Assembly (NCBI GenBank): GCA_945900945.1 | Contig: CAMDKL010000023.1 | Coordinates: 1 to 51,587 of the forward strand | Length of the DNA stretch: 51,587 bases | Direction: 5' to 3' | Origin: Pirellula staleyi DSM 6068 | GTDB taxonomy: Bacteria > Planctomycetota > Planctomycetia > Pirellulales > Pirellulaceae | In this document: one piece after another, positions 19,588 through 27,992 of the stretch | Numbering within the stretch: position 1 is the stretch's first letter | How the letters are laid out: each line of letters begins with the position of its first letter | Program-made: the position numbers and the translations under genes | Notes under the pieces: model-generated | The model's database searches: none | What the model was told of the DNA's origin: nothing | Seen by the model: only the letters and a program-made list of their open reading frames with translations

Positions 19588-20034
19588 ATGCCTATTGCTC
19601 CTGGTTGGCAAACGGAAAACCGTGCACCGCGTATTTTGATTGTTGACGATGACTTTGAGATTGCCGACCCCGTTAAGTTTGCCCTTCAAAAACTCGGGTA
19701 CGAAGTCACGCACATGCCTGATGGGAACCAGGGCGTCGTTGCGATTTCAACGGTGAATCCCGACCTGATGGTGCTCGATATGATGATGCCTGGCCGAAGC
19801 GGTTTCCTCGTTCTCGAGCATTTGCGTAGCATTAAAAAAACTTGCGTACGTGTGATTATGGTGACCGGCAACGAAGGCGAAAGGCATCAAGCCTACGCAC
19901 GCATGCTGGGCGCCGACGACTATATCCACAAACCCTTTGCAATGGACCGGCTGTTGCAAAGTGTTCAGAAACTCCTTGATGAACCGTTCGCAGATGGGGA
20001 AATGGCATCAGCCTCGGAGCAAAATACAGAATGA
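19588..20034 (+). CDS. Single-domain response regulator (CheY-like receiver)
   Basis: 148 residues, essentially one receiver domain. Acidic pocket Asp20-Asp21 (ILIVDDD), phospho-acceptor Asp64 (MVLDMMMPG), conserved Thr93 (MVTGN) and Lys115 (IHKPF) are all present, so it should be phosphorylatable. There is no DNA-binding or enzymatic output domain; it must act by protein contact or as a phosphorelay carrier. No histidine kinase is nearby. Its stop overlaps the mtnA start (ATGA), which implies co-translation with a methionine-salvage enzyme. Confidence 0.92.
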   Translation: MPIAPGWQTENRAPRILIVDDDFEIADPVKFALQKLGYEVTHMPDGNQGVVAISTVNPDLMVLDMMMPGRSGFLVLEHLRSIKKTCVRVIMVTGNEGERHQAYARMLGADDYIHKPFAMDRLLQSVQKLLDEPFADGEMASASEQNTE

Positions 20035-21110
20035 TCCCCACTCAGCTCTCGGTTAAGCAGGTTTTTTCCGTCCAATGGTCTGGCAACATTCACGGAAACC
20101 TTGAGTTGATCGATCAAACACTTCTGCCCATGCAGCTCAAAGTACTATCGATCTCCACGATTGTGGAAGCATTCGAAGCGATCGTTATGCTCCGAGTGCG
20201 AGGCGCACCTGCGATAGGAATCGCGGCAGCTTACGGTGTTGTACTAGGCGTTCAAAAGTGCTTTCGCGACGGCAACTCCGTAGCGGAGTCTCGCGACGCA
20301 GCTCTGCACGCCTGTGATTACTTGGCGACGAGTCGACCGACTGCCGTAAACTTGTTTTGGGCTCTGGACAGGATGCGAAGCGTTATCTCTCGCAATCCAA
20401 ACGTCGCGTCCGCTGCGGATATCGCTCAAGCTTTACTTCGCGAAGCCAGGTTGATTCACGACGAAGACCGTAGGATGTGCCACGCCATCGGCGAACATGG
20501 AGCCCGATTGCTCGATGACAATTCTGGGGTCCTTACTCATTGCAACACAGGCGGGCTAGCTACCTCCGAGTATGGAACCGCTTTGGCCGCTATCTTCACC
20601 GCCCAGGATCAAGGCAAAAACATTCATGTGTATGCCGACGAAACCCGACCTTTGCTTCAAGGCTCTCGATTGACAGCCTGGGAACTGCAACGCCGCCAAG
20701 TGCCATGCACTGTGATTTGCGATTCGATGGCCGCACAAGTAATGCGAGAAGGTAGAATTCAAGCGGTAATTGTAGGTGCGGATCGAATTACCGCGAGAGG
20801 TGATACCGCCAATAAAATCGGCACCTATGGAGTGGCGGTCTTGGCCCGGTATCACAACATTCCTTTTTACGTTGCTGCCCCTCGAAGTACGTTTGATTTA
20901 TCCATCGTCAGCGGCGACGACATCCCGATCGAACAACGGAAAGCGGAGGAAATCACCAACGGGTTCGGTAGACAAACGGCACCCAATGAAATCGATGTCT
21001 ACAATCCTGCCTTTGATGTAACTCCGGCTGAGCTGATCTCTGCCATCGTCACCGAACGCGGCATTATATCCCCGGTGTCCGAAGAGAACGTTAGACATTG
21101 TGTAGAGTAG
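20031..21110 (+). CDS. mtnA: S-methyl-5-thioribose-1-phosphate isomerase
   Basis: Converts methylthioribose-1-phosphate to methylthioribulose-1-phosphate in methionine salvage (cytoplasm). 359 residues, family-typical. RGAPAIGIAAAYG lies near 61-73. The catalytic cysteine is Cys171 in THCNTGGLAT and the catalytic aspartate is Asp251 in GADRITARGD, 80 residues apart as in the characterised enzymes. It overlaps the response regulator gene by 4 nt. The rest of the salvage pathway is not in the window. It could alternatively act on related aldose-1-phosphates, but the motifs fit MtnA well. Confidence 0.94.
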   Translation: MIPTQLSVKQVFSVQWSGNIHGNLELIDQTLLPMQLKVLSISTIVEAFEAIVMLRVRGAPAIGIAAAYGVVLGVQKCFRDGNSVAESRDAALHACDYLATSRPTAVNLFWALDRMRSVISRNPNVASAADIAQALLREARLIHDEDRRMCHAIGEHGARLLDDNSGVLTHCNTGGLATSEYGTALAAIFTAQDQGKNIHVYADETRPLLQGSRLTAWELQRRQVPCTVICDSMAAQVMREGRIQAVIVGADRITARGDTANKIGTYGVAVLARYHNIPFYVAAPRSTFDLSIVSGDDIPIEQRKAEEITNGFGRQTAPNEIDVYNPAFDVTPAELISAIVTERGIISPVSEENVRHCVE

Positions 21111-21140
21111 GATACTAGGATTCGGAACCGGGGTTAAACT

Positions 21141-21236
21141 GAGCCGCAGGCGCTAGCCGCGACGCCATGAATTACGACCAAAAACGCGGCTAGCGTTTGC
21201 GGCTCAACCCAAGAATCTAATCTGGACAGAGCACTT
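21141..21236. repeat. MITE/REP-like palindromic element B, copy 1
   Basis: GAGCCGCAGGCGCTAGCCGCG (21141-21161) faces its near-perfect reverse complement at 21185-21205 over a 23-nt loop. The right flank (to 21236, ...ctaatctggacagagcactt) matches, in reverse complement, the left flank of the copy at 26216-26346. It lies between mtnA and the DUF4159 gene. Confidence 0.8.
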
Positions 21237-21283
21237 CCAGCCTTTTTCATTTTTCATTACTTCCTTCCGAACGCGACGCTACC

Positions 21284-23623
21284 ATGCGGATAACACTCTT
21301 AGCGTTGGCTTTAATCCTGATCGCTGTCTTTGCTCCCGTTGCGGTTGCGCAGAATCTGCCGAACACGAAAGCTACACCCGCAAACGTCTCCGCAGCCATC
21401 GAAAAGTGCATCTCTTTTTTAATCGCAGAACAAATGAAAGACGGTGACCGTAAAGGCTCTTGGACAGGTTATCTGGAATACGGCACGGGCCAGACCTCGC
21501 TCGTCACACTCGCTTTGCTAAGCGCAGGAAAGAACGCCAAGTCGCCGGAAATCAGCCGAGCTCTCACTTACATTCGTGCGAACAAGCCCAAAAAAACCTA
21601 CGAAGCGGCGCTGAGGGTGATGGTGCTATGCGCTGCGGAACCAGCTAGAGACCTAAACGAAATCAAAAGAGATGTCGAATGGTTAATCGAAAAACAGTCT
21701 AGCGATGGCGGTTGGGGATATGGCGATACCATGGGTGACGGGGATGAGTCCAATTCCCAGTTCGCCGTTTTGGCACTTTGGGAGGCAAGTAAGTTAGGAA
21801 TTATTCTGGACCCCAAGTTGGAAGAGAGATTCAATACCACCATTCCGAAATGCGAAGCATATTGGATCAAAAACATACGAGGTGATGGCTGGGGATACCG
21901 TCAGGGTGCACCCATTGGAAGCATGACTTGCGCCGGAATCGCTTCGATGATCATTTTGCAAGACACCTCTGCCGGCACAGCCGCCAGCGCAAAGAACGAT
22001 CGAATTCAGTGCTGCGGGACTCAAACCGGTGATTTCAATTTGGACACGCCGATCCAGTGGCTAGCGAGTAACTTCGCAGTCAATCGCAATCCGAATTCCA
22101 GCGGTTACACCCTTTACTATCTTTACGCCCTCGAACGTGTAGGAAGACTAACCGGCCAACGCTTTATCGGTGCTCACGATTGGTATCGCGAAGGGGTCGA
22201 GTTTCTTTTGCAAACACAAACCGTCGGTGGCTCCTTTCAAGATGGTCAGACCGATTCAGTTGCATCCTCGGCAATGGCGTTACTTTTCCTGAGTAAAGGA
22301 AAACGACAGGTCGTCATAGGACACTTGCAATTCGGAAATGACAACGACTGGCAACACCATCGACGATCCGTTCAAAACCTGACCGGCCATATCGAAAAGG
22401 TTTGGAAAAGGGAATTGGCTTGGCAGACTATACGGCTTGAGCAAGCGAATCTCGCCTCGCTGCTCGAGACGCCTATCCTTTTCATTAGCGGCTCGCGTGA
22501 ATTCAGACTCAACGACCCTCAGCGCAATCTGCTGAAAGACTATGTTGAACAAAATGGATTCATTATTGCCGAAGCTTGCAATGGCGAAGGCTGCAAAGGG
22601 GAAGAGTTTGACAGATCCTTCCGAAGCGAAATGGAGAAGATCTTTGACAAGCCCCTGCAAAAGCTGCCACCAACACATCCCATTTGGACCGCCGAAGCTA
22701 GAGTCGATCCGAATGCGTTGCCAAAGGATTTTTGGCTGTACGGCTTGGACGCTTGTTGCCGAACCAGTGTTATCTACTCACCCATTAGCCTGTCCTGTCG
22801 CTGGGAACTTGCACGTCCGTTTGGCATCGCAATGAAACATGCACCTACCGTTGATGCTGACATTCAGAATGCAGTCAAGCTTGGAGTCAATGTAGCCGCT
22901 TACGCGACCGGACGCGAACTCAAGGATAAACTGGATGCGGTCCAAATAATACAGCCACAAAAGAACAGACAGCCCCTTGAACGCGGATCGCTCGCCATCG
23001 GTAAGATCATGCACAGCGGTGGTGCCGACGATACTCCTAAAGCAGTCTCCAATCTGCTAGAAATCTACCACAAAGAGACACAAGCGATCGTGGAAAGCAA
23101 AACCCCGATGGTTTCACTCATCAGCGACGAAGTCCAAAAATATCCGACTCTTTACATTCACGGAAGAAACAAATTTGCGTTCTCCGACGAGGAAGCCAAA
23201 GGGCTGAGGAAACACTTTGAAACAGGTGGCTTCGTAATGGGAGATGCGATTTGCGCGTCGACCGATTTTTCGGAAAGTGTTCGCCGAGAATTTGCCAAGG
23301 CTTTGCCTGAATCGTTCTGGCGAATTGTGGACCCAAAGAATCCACTGATGCAACGCAATTCTTTTGGCAACTTTGACTTAGGAACCGTTTCTCTAGTCGA
23401 TCCGTCCAATCCCAGTTCAGAACTTAGGCAAGCGAAACGCGAGGGACCAGCTGAGATTCACGCCCTGGAATGGAAAGGCCGAATCGTTATGCTCTTTTCT
23501 CCAAATGACCTAAGCTGTGCCTTGGAAAGCAAACACTCTATGCAGTGCCGAGGCTACGTTCGAGCCGATGCATTCCGAATAGGAATCAACATGATACTCT
23601 TCGGCCTTGGGTTGTCAGGCTAG
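21284..23623 (+). CDS. Secreted terpenoid-cyclase-like toroid with two DUF4159 domains
   Basis: 779 residues with a signal peptide (about 1-22, ending AVAQN). Residues about 30-330 are alpha-toroid repeats of the prenyltransferase/squalene-oxidase type (e.g. EKQSSDGGWGYGD at 136-148, LQTQTVGGSFQDG). No DxDD cyclase motif was noticed, so enzymatic cyclase activity is unlikely. Two DUF4159-like (GATase-fold) segments follow, about 395-590 (TPILFISGSREF, GFIIAEACNG) and about 600-779 (PTLYIHGRNKF, GGFVMGDAIC, ending RADAFRIGINMILFGLG). DUF4159 proteins are common in planctomycetes and of unknown function. A MITE-like element sits upstream. Confidence 0.85.
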   Translation: MRITLLALALILIAVFAPVAVAQNLPNTKATPANVSAAIEKCISFLIAEQMKDGDRKGSWTGYLEYGTGQTSLVTLALLSAGKNAKSPEISRALTYIRANKPKKTYEAALRVMVLCAAEPARDLNEIKRDVEWLIEKQSSDGGWGYGDTMGDGDESNSQFAVLALWEASKLGIILDPKLEERFNTTIPKCEAYWIKNIRGDGWGYRQGAPIGSMTCAGIASMIILQDTSAGTAASAKNDRIQCCGTQTGDFNLDTPIQWLASNFAVNRNPNSSGYTLYYLYALERVGRLTGQRFIGAHDWYREGVEFLLQTQTVGGSFQDGQTDSVASSAMALLFLSKGKRQVVIGHLQFGNDNDWQHHRRSVQNLTGHIEKVWKRELAWQTIRLEQANLASLLETPILFISGSREFRLNDPQRNLLKDYVEQNGFIIAEACNGEGCKGEEFDRSFRSEMEKIFDKPLQKLPPTHPIWTAEARVDPNALPKDFWLYGLDACCRTSVIYSPISLSCRWELARPFGIAMKHAPTVDADIQNAVKLGVNVAAYATGRELKDKLDAVQIIQPQKNRQPLERGSLAIGKIMHSGGADDTPKAVSNLLEIYHKETQAIVESKTPMVSLISDEVQKYPTLYIHGRNKFAFSDEEAKGLRKHFETGGFVMGDAICASTDFSESVRREFAKALPESFWRIVDPKNPLMQRNSFGNFDLGTVSLVDPSNPSSELRQAKREGPAEIHALEWKGRIVMLFSPNDLSCALESKHSMQCRGYVRADAFRIGINMILFGLGLSG

Positions 23624-23646
23624 CCCGGATTGTCCAATAGCCATTT

Positions 23647-23690
23647 GGCTAACGCCCTGCGGCTGATCAATAAATGTCCAAGCGAATGAT
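23647..23690 (+). repeat. Dispersed repeat family A, copy 2
   Basis: ggctaacgccctgcggctga followed by tcaataaat matches copy 1 at 6151-6200 with one difference over the 28-nt core. The similarity weakens after that. It fills the gap between two converging genes. Confidence 0.65.
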
Positions 23691-24581
23691 CTACTGAATC
23701 GCAATCGCTACAGGCAAGGCATTCCCGAATCGCTCGAAGTCCTTGAATGACCAAACTACTTTCTTGTCCGGGGTCACTTCGAGGATCTGAGGATTTTTCG
23801 GGCCAGCGTGGCAGTTAACGATCCAAGTGTTGCCGTTAGGCAGTCGATCTACCATGGTAATCCAAGCTAGCTTCACTCCCGCCAAGTCGCTTTCATTAAC
23901 CTCCCAGACGACTTTTTTGTCTTTGGAAACTTCGATGACTCGATGTCCGTCACCGGTTCCGATAAGTGTATTCCCATTGATAAGCCTAATGGCACTGTAC
24001 AATTGCGAGCCAACTTCATATTCCCAAACAACAACGCCCTGGCGATCGTATTCGCGAACGCACTTCTCTCCCTCATGAGCTACCAAGTAAGTGCCTGCGG
24101 GGGTAATGCGTACCAAGCGCGTGTCGCGATGCGGGTTCGGAGTGCTTACTTTGAGCGGAATAGAGTGCACAATTGCTCCTTCTTTATTCACTTCCACAAT
24201 TCTGCTGGTTCCGCTCTCCGCAATCATGGTCAACCCGTTTTCAAGGCGACGAAACGCGTGGATCTCAACTCTGCCACTGTTGGAAGCAGGTTTGTACTTC
24301 CAAACCTCTTTGCCACTGCTGTCCACTTCTGCAACTTCCGTAAACGAAGTTTGCAGAAGCCAATTCCCGTTGGGCAATGGCTGCGCGTCATGAATAGCCT
24401 GGATGCGTAGTTGTAGCCCGACGGTATTGTCAACGTTGACAACCGCAGCGATCTTTTTCTCGTAATCAGCCGCAAAGAAAGGCCGAGGCTTTCCAACTTG
24501 TTGCCCTAGAGAAACACCCATGCAGGTTAAGGAAAACGAAATCGCAATAAACAAATTGAGTATTTCAACCGATCGAATCAT
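23691..24581 (-). CDS. Secreted beta-propeller protein (PQQ/NHL-like repeats)
   Basis: 296 residues. The N-terminal hydrophobic segment (about 8-26) predicts export. Repeats of the pattern 'LPNGNWLLQTSFTEVAEVD ... GKEVWKY' recur about six times (ALPNGN, LENGLTM, TPAGTYL, INGNTLIG, LPNGNTW), ending in ...KKVVWSF. This is a beta-propeller of the type seen in PQQ-like and arylsulfotransferase-like proteins. No catalytic residues were identified. It is divergent from the DUF1501 gene at 24781. The substrate is unknown. Confidence 0.8.
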   Translation of the reverse strand: MIRSVEILNLFIAISFSLTCMGVSLGQQVGKPRPFFAADYEKKIAAVVNVDNTVGLQLRIQAIHDAQPLPNGNWLLQTSFTEVAEVDSSGKEVWKYKPASNSGRVEIHAFRRLENGLTMIAESGTSRIVEVNKEGAIVHSIPLKVSTPNPHRDTRLVRITPAGTYLVAHEGEKCVREYDRQGVVVWEYEVGSQLYSAIRLINGNTLIGTGDGHRVIEVSKDKKVVWEVNESDLAGVKLAWITMVDRLPNGNTWIVNCHAGPKNPQILEVTPDKKVVWSFKDFERFGNALPVAIAIQ

Positions 24582-24780
24582 GAGGAACCGTCTTGGATTG
24601 TTGGAGAGGGAAAAGTCGCCGATCGCTCCGCGATCTTTATGGTTTCAAAAACCTAAGTCCATGTTTTCGCAATAGTATATGCCGTTCGGCCAAAAAAGTG
24701 CTTTCGCAAGTTAACCCAAATGGCAATCAAGTCTCATTTAGGTTAGAATAACATCTTAATAGAAAAGGCAGAGGCTAAAT

Positions 24781-26217
24781 ATGTCGCGTTCTAGACAGAT
24801 TTCAATTGACCAGCGGAGGGCGTTCTTGGTCGCTTCTGCGACCGTCTTAGCTGGCCTGCCATTTGGCATTCCCAAGCCGATACTGGCATCCAACGACGAG
24901 CGAGCAGCCAAGAGTCATGGCGGCGGCCGAGCTAAGTCCGTTATTTTATTTTTCTTATGCGGTGGCTCATCGCATATCGACATGTGGGACTTGAAGCCTG
25001 ACGCACCATTGGATTATCGCGGGCCGTTTCAGCCCATCGCAACGTCTGCCAAGGGAGTAATGGTAGGCGAGCATTTGCCGCTCACCGCCAAACAGATGCA
25101 CCACTTGGCCGTGGTACGTTCCGTATCCGGAAGTGTCAATACGAACGACCATCACGCGGGATACTACTATCAGCTGACCGGTCACGTCCCCGACCCTACC
25201 TTCTTGTCTCAGGGAAACGACCGGCGGCCTTATGCGGACGACTGGCCATTTATGGGATCCGTCGTAGGTTCGCGTCGACCGCTTCATCCAAGCCTTCCTA
25301 ATGCAATGACCTTGCCACACAAACCGAGCAAGGCTCCCTACACTCGGCCCGGACAATTCTCTGCGAGATTGGGTGTTGAGTTTGATCCGCTGTATGTGCA
25401 CGGGAGCCTTGAGGAGCCTTTGAAGTTCCAAGCTCCTTCGTTAGTTCTAGCTGGCGATGTAACAGCACAACAATTGCAATCACGACAGAAACTCTTAGAG
25501 AAGTTAGACGGTGCTCGACGCGATTTCGATCGTTCGAGGAAAGTGCAAACTTGGAAGCAGCACCAGCATCGATCGATCGAATTGATGATGTCGTCGAGTG
25601 CAACTACGGCTTTCGATGTCGCAAGCGAACCTGAATCGGTACGTGAACGTTATGGGAAGTCAGTCAATTCGATGAGTTTGCTCCTAGCAAGACGGTTGGT
25701 CGAGGCCGAAGTACCTTTTGTAACGGTCTTCTGGAAGGAGAACGAAGCGATCGCCAACAAATGCAAGAGTGCGGGTGGCTGGGACACGCACGGAAATAAC
25801 TTCGGTTGCCTGAAGGAAAATTTACTTCCAGAGTTCGATCAAGCGTTTTCGGCATTGGTCGAGGACTTGCACCAACGTGGCCTGTTGGACCAGACGTTGT
25901 TGATGGTGACGAGCGAGATGGGTAGGAAGCCCAAGATTGGAGATCCGAGATCAGGTGGGCCGGGCGGTGCAGGCAGAGATCACTGGACGCATTGCATGAG
26001 TGTCGTGATGGCAGGCGGCGGGATTCGCGGTGGCCAAACGGTTGGATCGAGCGATCGCTACGCGGAATATCCTGCCGAACATCCAGTGACGCCTGCCGAT
26101 ATCGCCAAAACCGTATACCATGCAATGGGTATCGAGGATCTTCACGCCCGCGACACTCAGGGACGACCCTACAATCTGCTGGACGAGGGTAAACCCATTG
26201 CACAGCTCTTCGGCTAG
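24781..26217 (+). CDS. DUF1501 protein (secreted, alkaline-phosphatase-like fold)
   Basis: 478 residues; start ATG 24781 with AGAGG 7 nt upstream. The N-terminus (QRRAFLVASATVLAGLP) looks like a Tat-type export signal, though with RR followed by AFL rather than a full consensus. DUF1501 hallmarks: LCGGSSHIDMWDLKPDAP near 59-76, GGWDTHGNNF near 335-344, TSEMGRKPKI, GRDHW and a C-terminal TPADIAKTVYHAMGI. DUF1501 belongs to the sulfatase/alkaline phosphatase superfamily, but activity is undetermined. Unlike the pair at 40565-43569, no cytochrome gene is adjacent. Its TAG stop lies at the edge of a MITE-like element. Confidence 0.92.
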   Translation: MSRSRQISIDQRRAFLVASATVLAGLPFGIPKPILASNDERAAKSHGGGRAKSVILFFLCGGSSHIDMWDLKPDAPLDYRGPFQPIATSAKGVMVGEHLPLTAKQMHHLAVVRSVSGSVNTNDHHAGYYYQLTGHVPDPTFLSQGNDRRPYADDWPFMGSVVGSRRPLHPSLPNAMTLPHKPSKAPYTRPGQFSARLGVEFDPLYVHGSLEEPLKFQAPSLVLAGDVTAQQLQSRQKLLEKLDGARRDFDRSRKVQTWKQHQHRSIELMMSSSATTAFDVASEPESVRERYGKSVNSMSLLLARRLVEAEVPFVTVFWKENEAIANKCKSAGGWDTHGNNFGCLKENLLPEFDQAFSALVEDLHQRGLLDQTLLMVTSEMGRKPKIGDPRSGGPGGAGRDHWTHCMSVVMAGGGIRGGQTVGSSDRYAEYPAEHPVTPADIAKTVYHAMGIEDLHARDTQGRPYNLLDEGKPIAQLFG

Positions 26218-26346
26218 TGCTTTGACCAGATTAAATTTTTGGGTTGAGCCGCAGGCGCTAGCCGCGTTTTTAGTCGCAAATAATCACATCGCAGCTAGCG
26301 CTTGCGGCTCAATTCAACCCCAATTTTTAAGTTGGGCAAAGCATTA
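26216..26346. repeat. MITE/REP-like palindromic element B, copy 2
   Basis: About 130 bp. The inner arms 26246-26266 and 26290-26310 are near-perfect complements. The outer flanks (agtgctttgaccagatta... and ...gttgggcaaagcatta) continue the inverted repeat imperfectly to the ends. The left half matches the reverse complement of the right half of copy 1. The element's first bases coincide with the stop codon of the upstream DUF1501 gene. Confidence 0.8.
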
Positions 26347-26394
26347 GTGAAATTGCGTATTTCATACAAGCCCACAGCGCAAACAAAGAAACAT

Positions 26395-26417
26395 GTGAAC
26401 CGGCTGGCGCTAGCCCC
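26395..26417. repeat. Short repeat family D, copy 1
   Basis: gtgaaccggctggcgctagc followed by ccc; a variant copy is at 42034-42056. GGCGCTAGCC is palindromic, so the element can form a small hairpin. Confidence 0.55.
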
Positions 26418-26476
26418 ACGCTTCTCAAGTGTACCGTAAGGTACACGATTTGATCCTCCAATTTCCACAGTTGGCC

Positions 26477-26506
26477 CTCGTTCCCGAGCCGGAGCTCGGG
26501 AACGAG
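26477..26506. repeat. Perfect 13-bp hairpin
   Basis: CTCGTTCCCGAGC and its exact reverse complement flank a CGGA tetraloop. It lies 34 nt before the beta-helix gene. No T-run follows. This is the kind of short palindrome seen repeatedly in planctomycete intergenic DNA; it could also lie in the leader of the downstream mRNA. Confidence 0.65.
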
Positions 26507-26540
26507 TGGAATAAAATGACAATAGAAAGCGAGATTTTTC

Positions 26541-27944
26541 ATGAGTAATGTGCGTGATTTTGGTGCAATGGGTGATGGGATCTACGACGATTCCGAAGCG
26601 ATTCAGCACGCAATCGATGTGGCCGGAGGTCTAATCGAATTCCCTCGCGGTGACTACCGTATTACCAAGCCTATCCTAGTCGAATTGAGCAAGGTCGGAC
26701 GTGTCGCGTTTCGAGGTGAGGGCGGAACAGCCAAACTCATCATGGCTGGTGAGGGACCAGCTATCCATTTTCTAGGGACCCACGACAGGAGTGCTGACCC
26801 CACTTCCTTCCAGCCAAAGATTTGGGAACGCGAACGTTTGCCAATGGTTTCCGAATTTGAAATCACCGGAACACATCCCTTGGCGGACGGCATCCGTTTT
26901 GAAGGTGTCATGCAGCCGACTCTCAGCGGTGTCCTCATCCGCAAAATACGACATGCCGTCCATGTCGTCAAACGAGCTCGCAATCTCATGATCAGCAATT
27001 GCCACTTTTATCAGAACACTGGGATAGGCGTATTCCTCGACCACTGCAACTTGCACCAATCCATCATTTCCGGCAATCACATCAGCTACTGCCGACTCGG
27101 CGGTATTCGCATCCAAGGCGGCGAGATTCGAAATTTGCAAATCACAGGAAACGACATCGAGTACAACAATAACAAAGCGATCAATGTTCCTGACGCAGAT
27201 GGAGAAGCAACAGCGGAAATCTACATTGATGCAGAAGACGGGAGCATTCGCGAAGGAACGATTTGCAGCAATACAATCCAAGCGACCTATAGCCCGAACG
27301 GCGCCAACATTCGCTTCATCGGCAGTGGGACAAAAGGAAACCACCGCGTGGGCATGTGGACCATTTCCGGAAATCTAATCGGTAGTCAAGCGATTAACAT
27401 TCACTTGACGTCCGCTTTGGGATTTGCCATCTCAGGCAACTATATCTACAGCGGCCACGAACGCAATATCGTCATCGAAGCATCGCGGAGTATTGTCCTT
27501 GGCGACAACACGCTTGGTCACAATCCAGACTACGGAGACAAAGAACTTTCGACTGGGATCCGATTTGTGGATTGCGAAGACATCAACATCAACGGATTGA
27601 TTTTGCAGGACGCCATGGCTGGCCAGAACACAGTGGCAAACAGCGTTGCATCCAAAAAGGTCGCGTTGCTGGAACTCGTACGATCCAAACGTGTCAGTAT
27701 GACCGGATGTCAGATTCTTGAGGGAACGCCTAGCGGCGTTCTCATCGAAGACTGCAGCAATGTCCTCATGTCAGGCTGCACGGTTCTGGACAATCGACAG
27801 CCGCCACTCATGAAAAACGCTATCCTTTGGAAATTATCGAAGGGTTCTTGGAAGGGACTTGGGAATTTAGTCCAAGGCTGCCGTCTCGCGGTTGGTACCC
27901 TAATACCCGAGGGGGTCGTCCACGGCCACAACGTGATAGAATAG
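26541..27944 (+). CDS. Right-handed beta-helix protein (pectate-lyase-3-like)
   Basis: 467 residues. The N-terminus VRDFGAMGDGIYDDSEAIQ is the classic opening of the pectate_lyase_3 / GH28-type beta-helix family. Many Asn-rich coils follow (SNCHFYQNTGIGV, SGNHISYCRLGGI, TGNDIEYNNNKAI), as in parallel beta-helices. No signal peptide is visible, which is unusual for a polysaccharide-acting enzyme. The catalytic residues cannot be assigned, so lyase, hydrolase, epimerase or simple binding are all possible. It converges with the sulfatase/dehydratase operon and may serve the same substrate. Confidence 0.85.
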   Translation: MSNVRDFGAMGDGIYDDSEAIQHAIDVAGGLIEFPRGDYRITKPILVELSKVGRVAFRGEGGTAKLIMAGEGPAIHFLGTHDRSADPTSFQPKIWERERLPMVSEFEITGTHPLADGIRFEGVMQPTLSGVLIRKIRHAVHVVKRARNLMISNCHFYQNTGIGVFLDHCNLHQSIISGNHISYCRLGGIRIQGGEIRNLQITGNDIEYNNNKAINVPDADGEATAEIYIDAEDGSIREGTICSNTIQATYSPNGANIRFIGSGTKGNHRVGMWTISGNLIGSQAINIHLTSALGFAISGNYIYSGHERNIVIEASRSIVLGDNTLGHNPDYGDKELSTGIRFVDCEDININGLILQDAMAGQNTVANSVASKKVALLELVRSKRVSMTGCQILEGTPSGVLIEDCSNVLMSGCTVLDNRQPPLMKNAILWKLSKGSWKGLGNLVQGCRLAVGTLIPEGVVHGHNVIE

Positions 27945-27958
27945 GCATCCGTCCCAAC

Positions 27959-27986
27959 ACGTACGTCAGCCTGTCCTCAGGCTGAC
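27959..27986. repeat. Palindromic repeat family C, further copy
   Basis: acgtacgtcagcctgtcctc followed by aggctgac differs from the 19490-19517 copy by one base. It lies between the two converging genes (beta-helix and sulfatase) and could serve as a shared 3' hairpin. Confidence 0.75.
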
Positions 27987-27992
27987 AATGCC

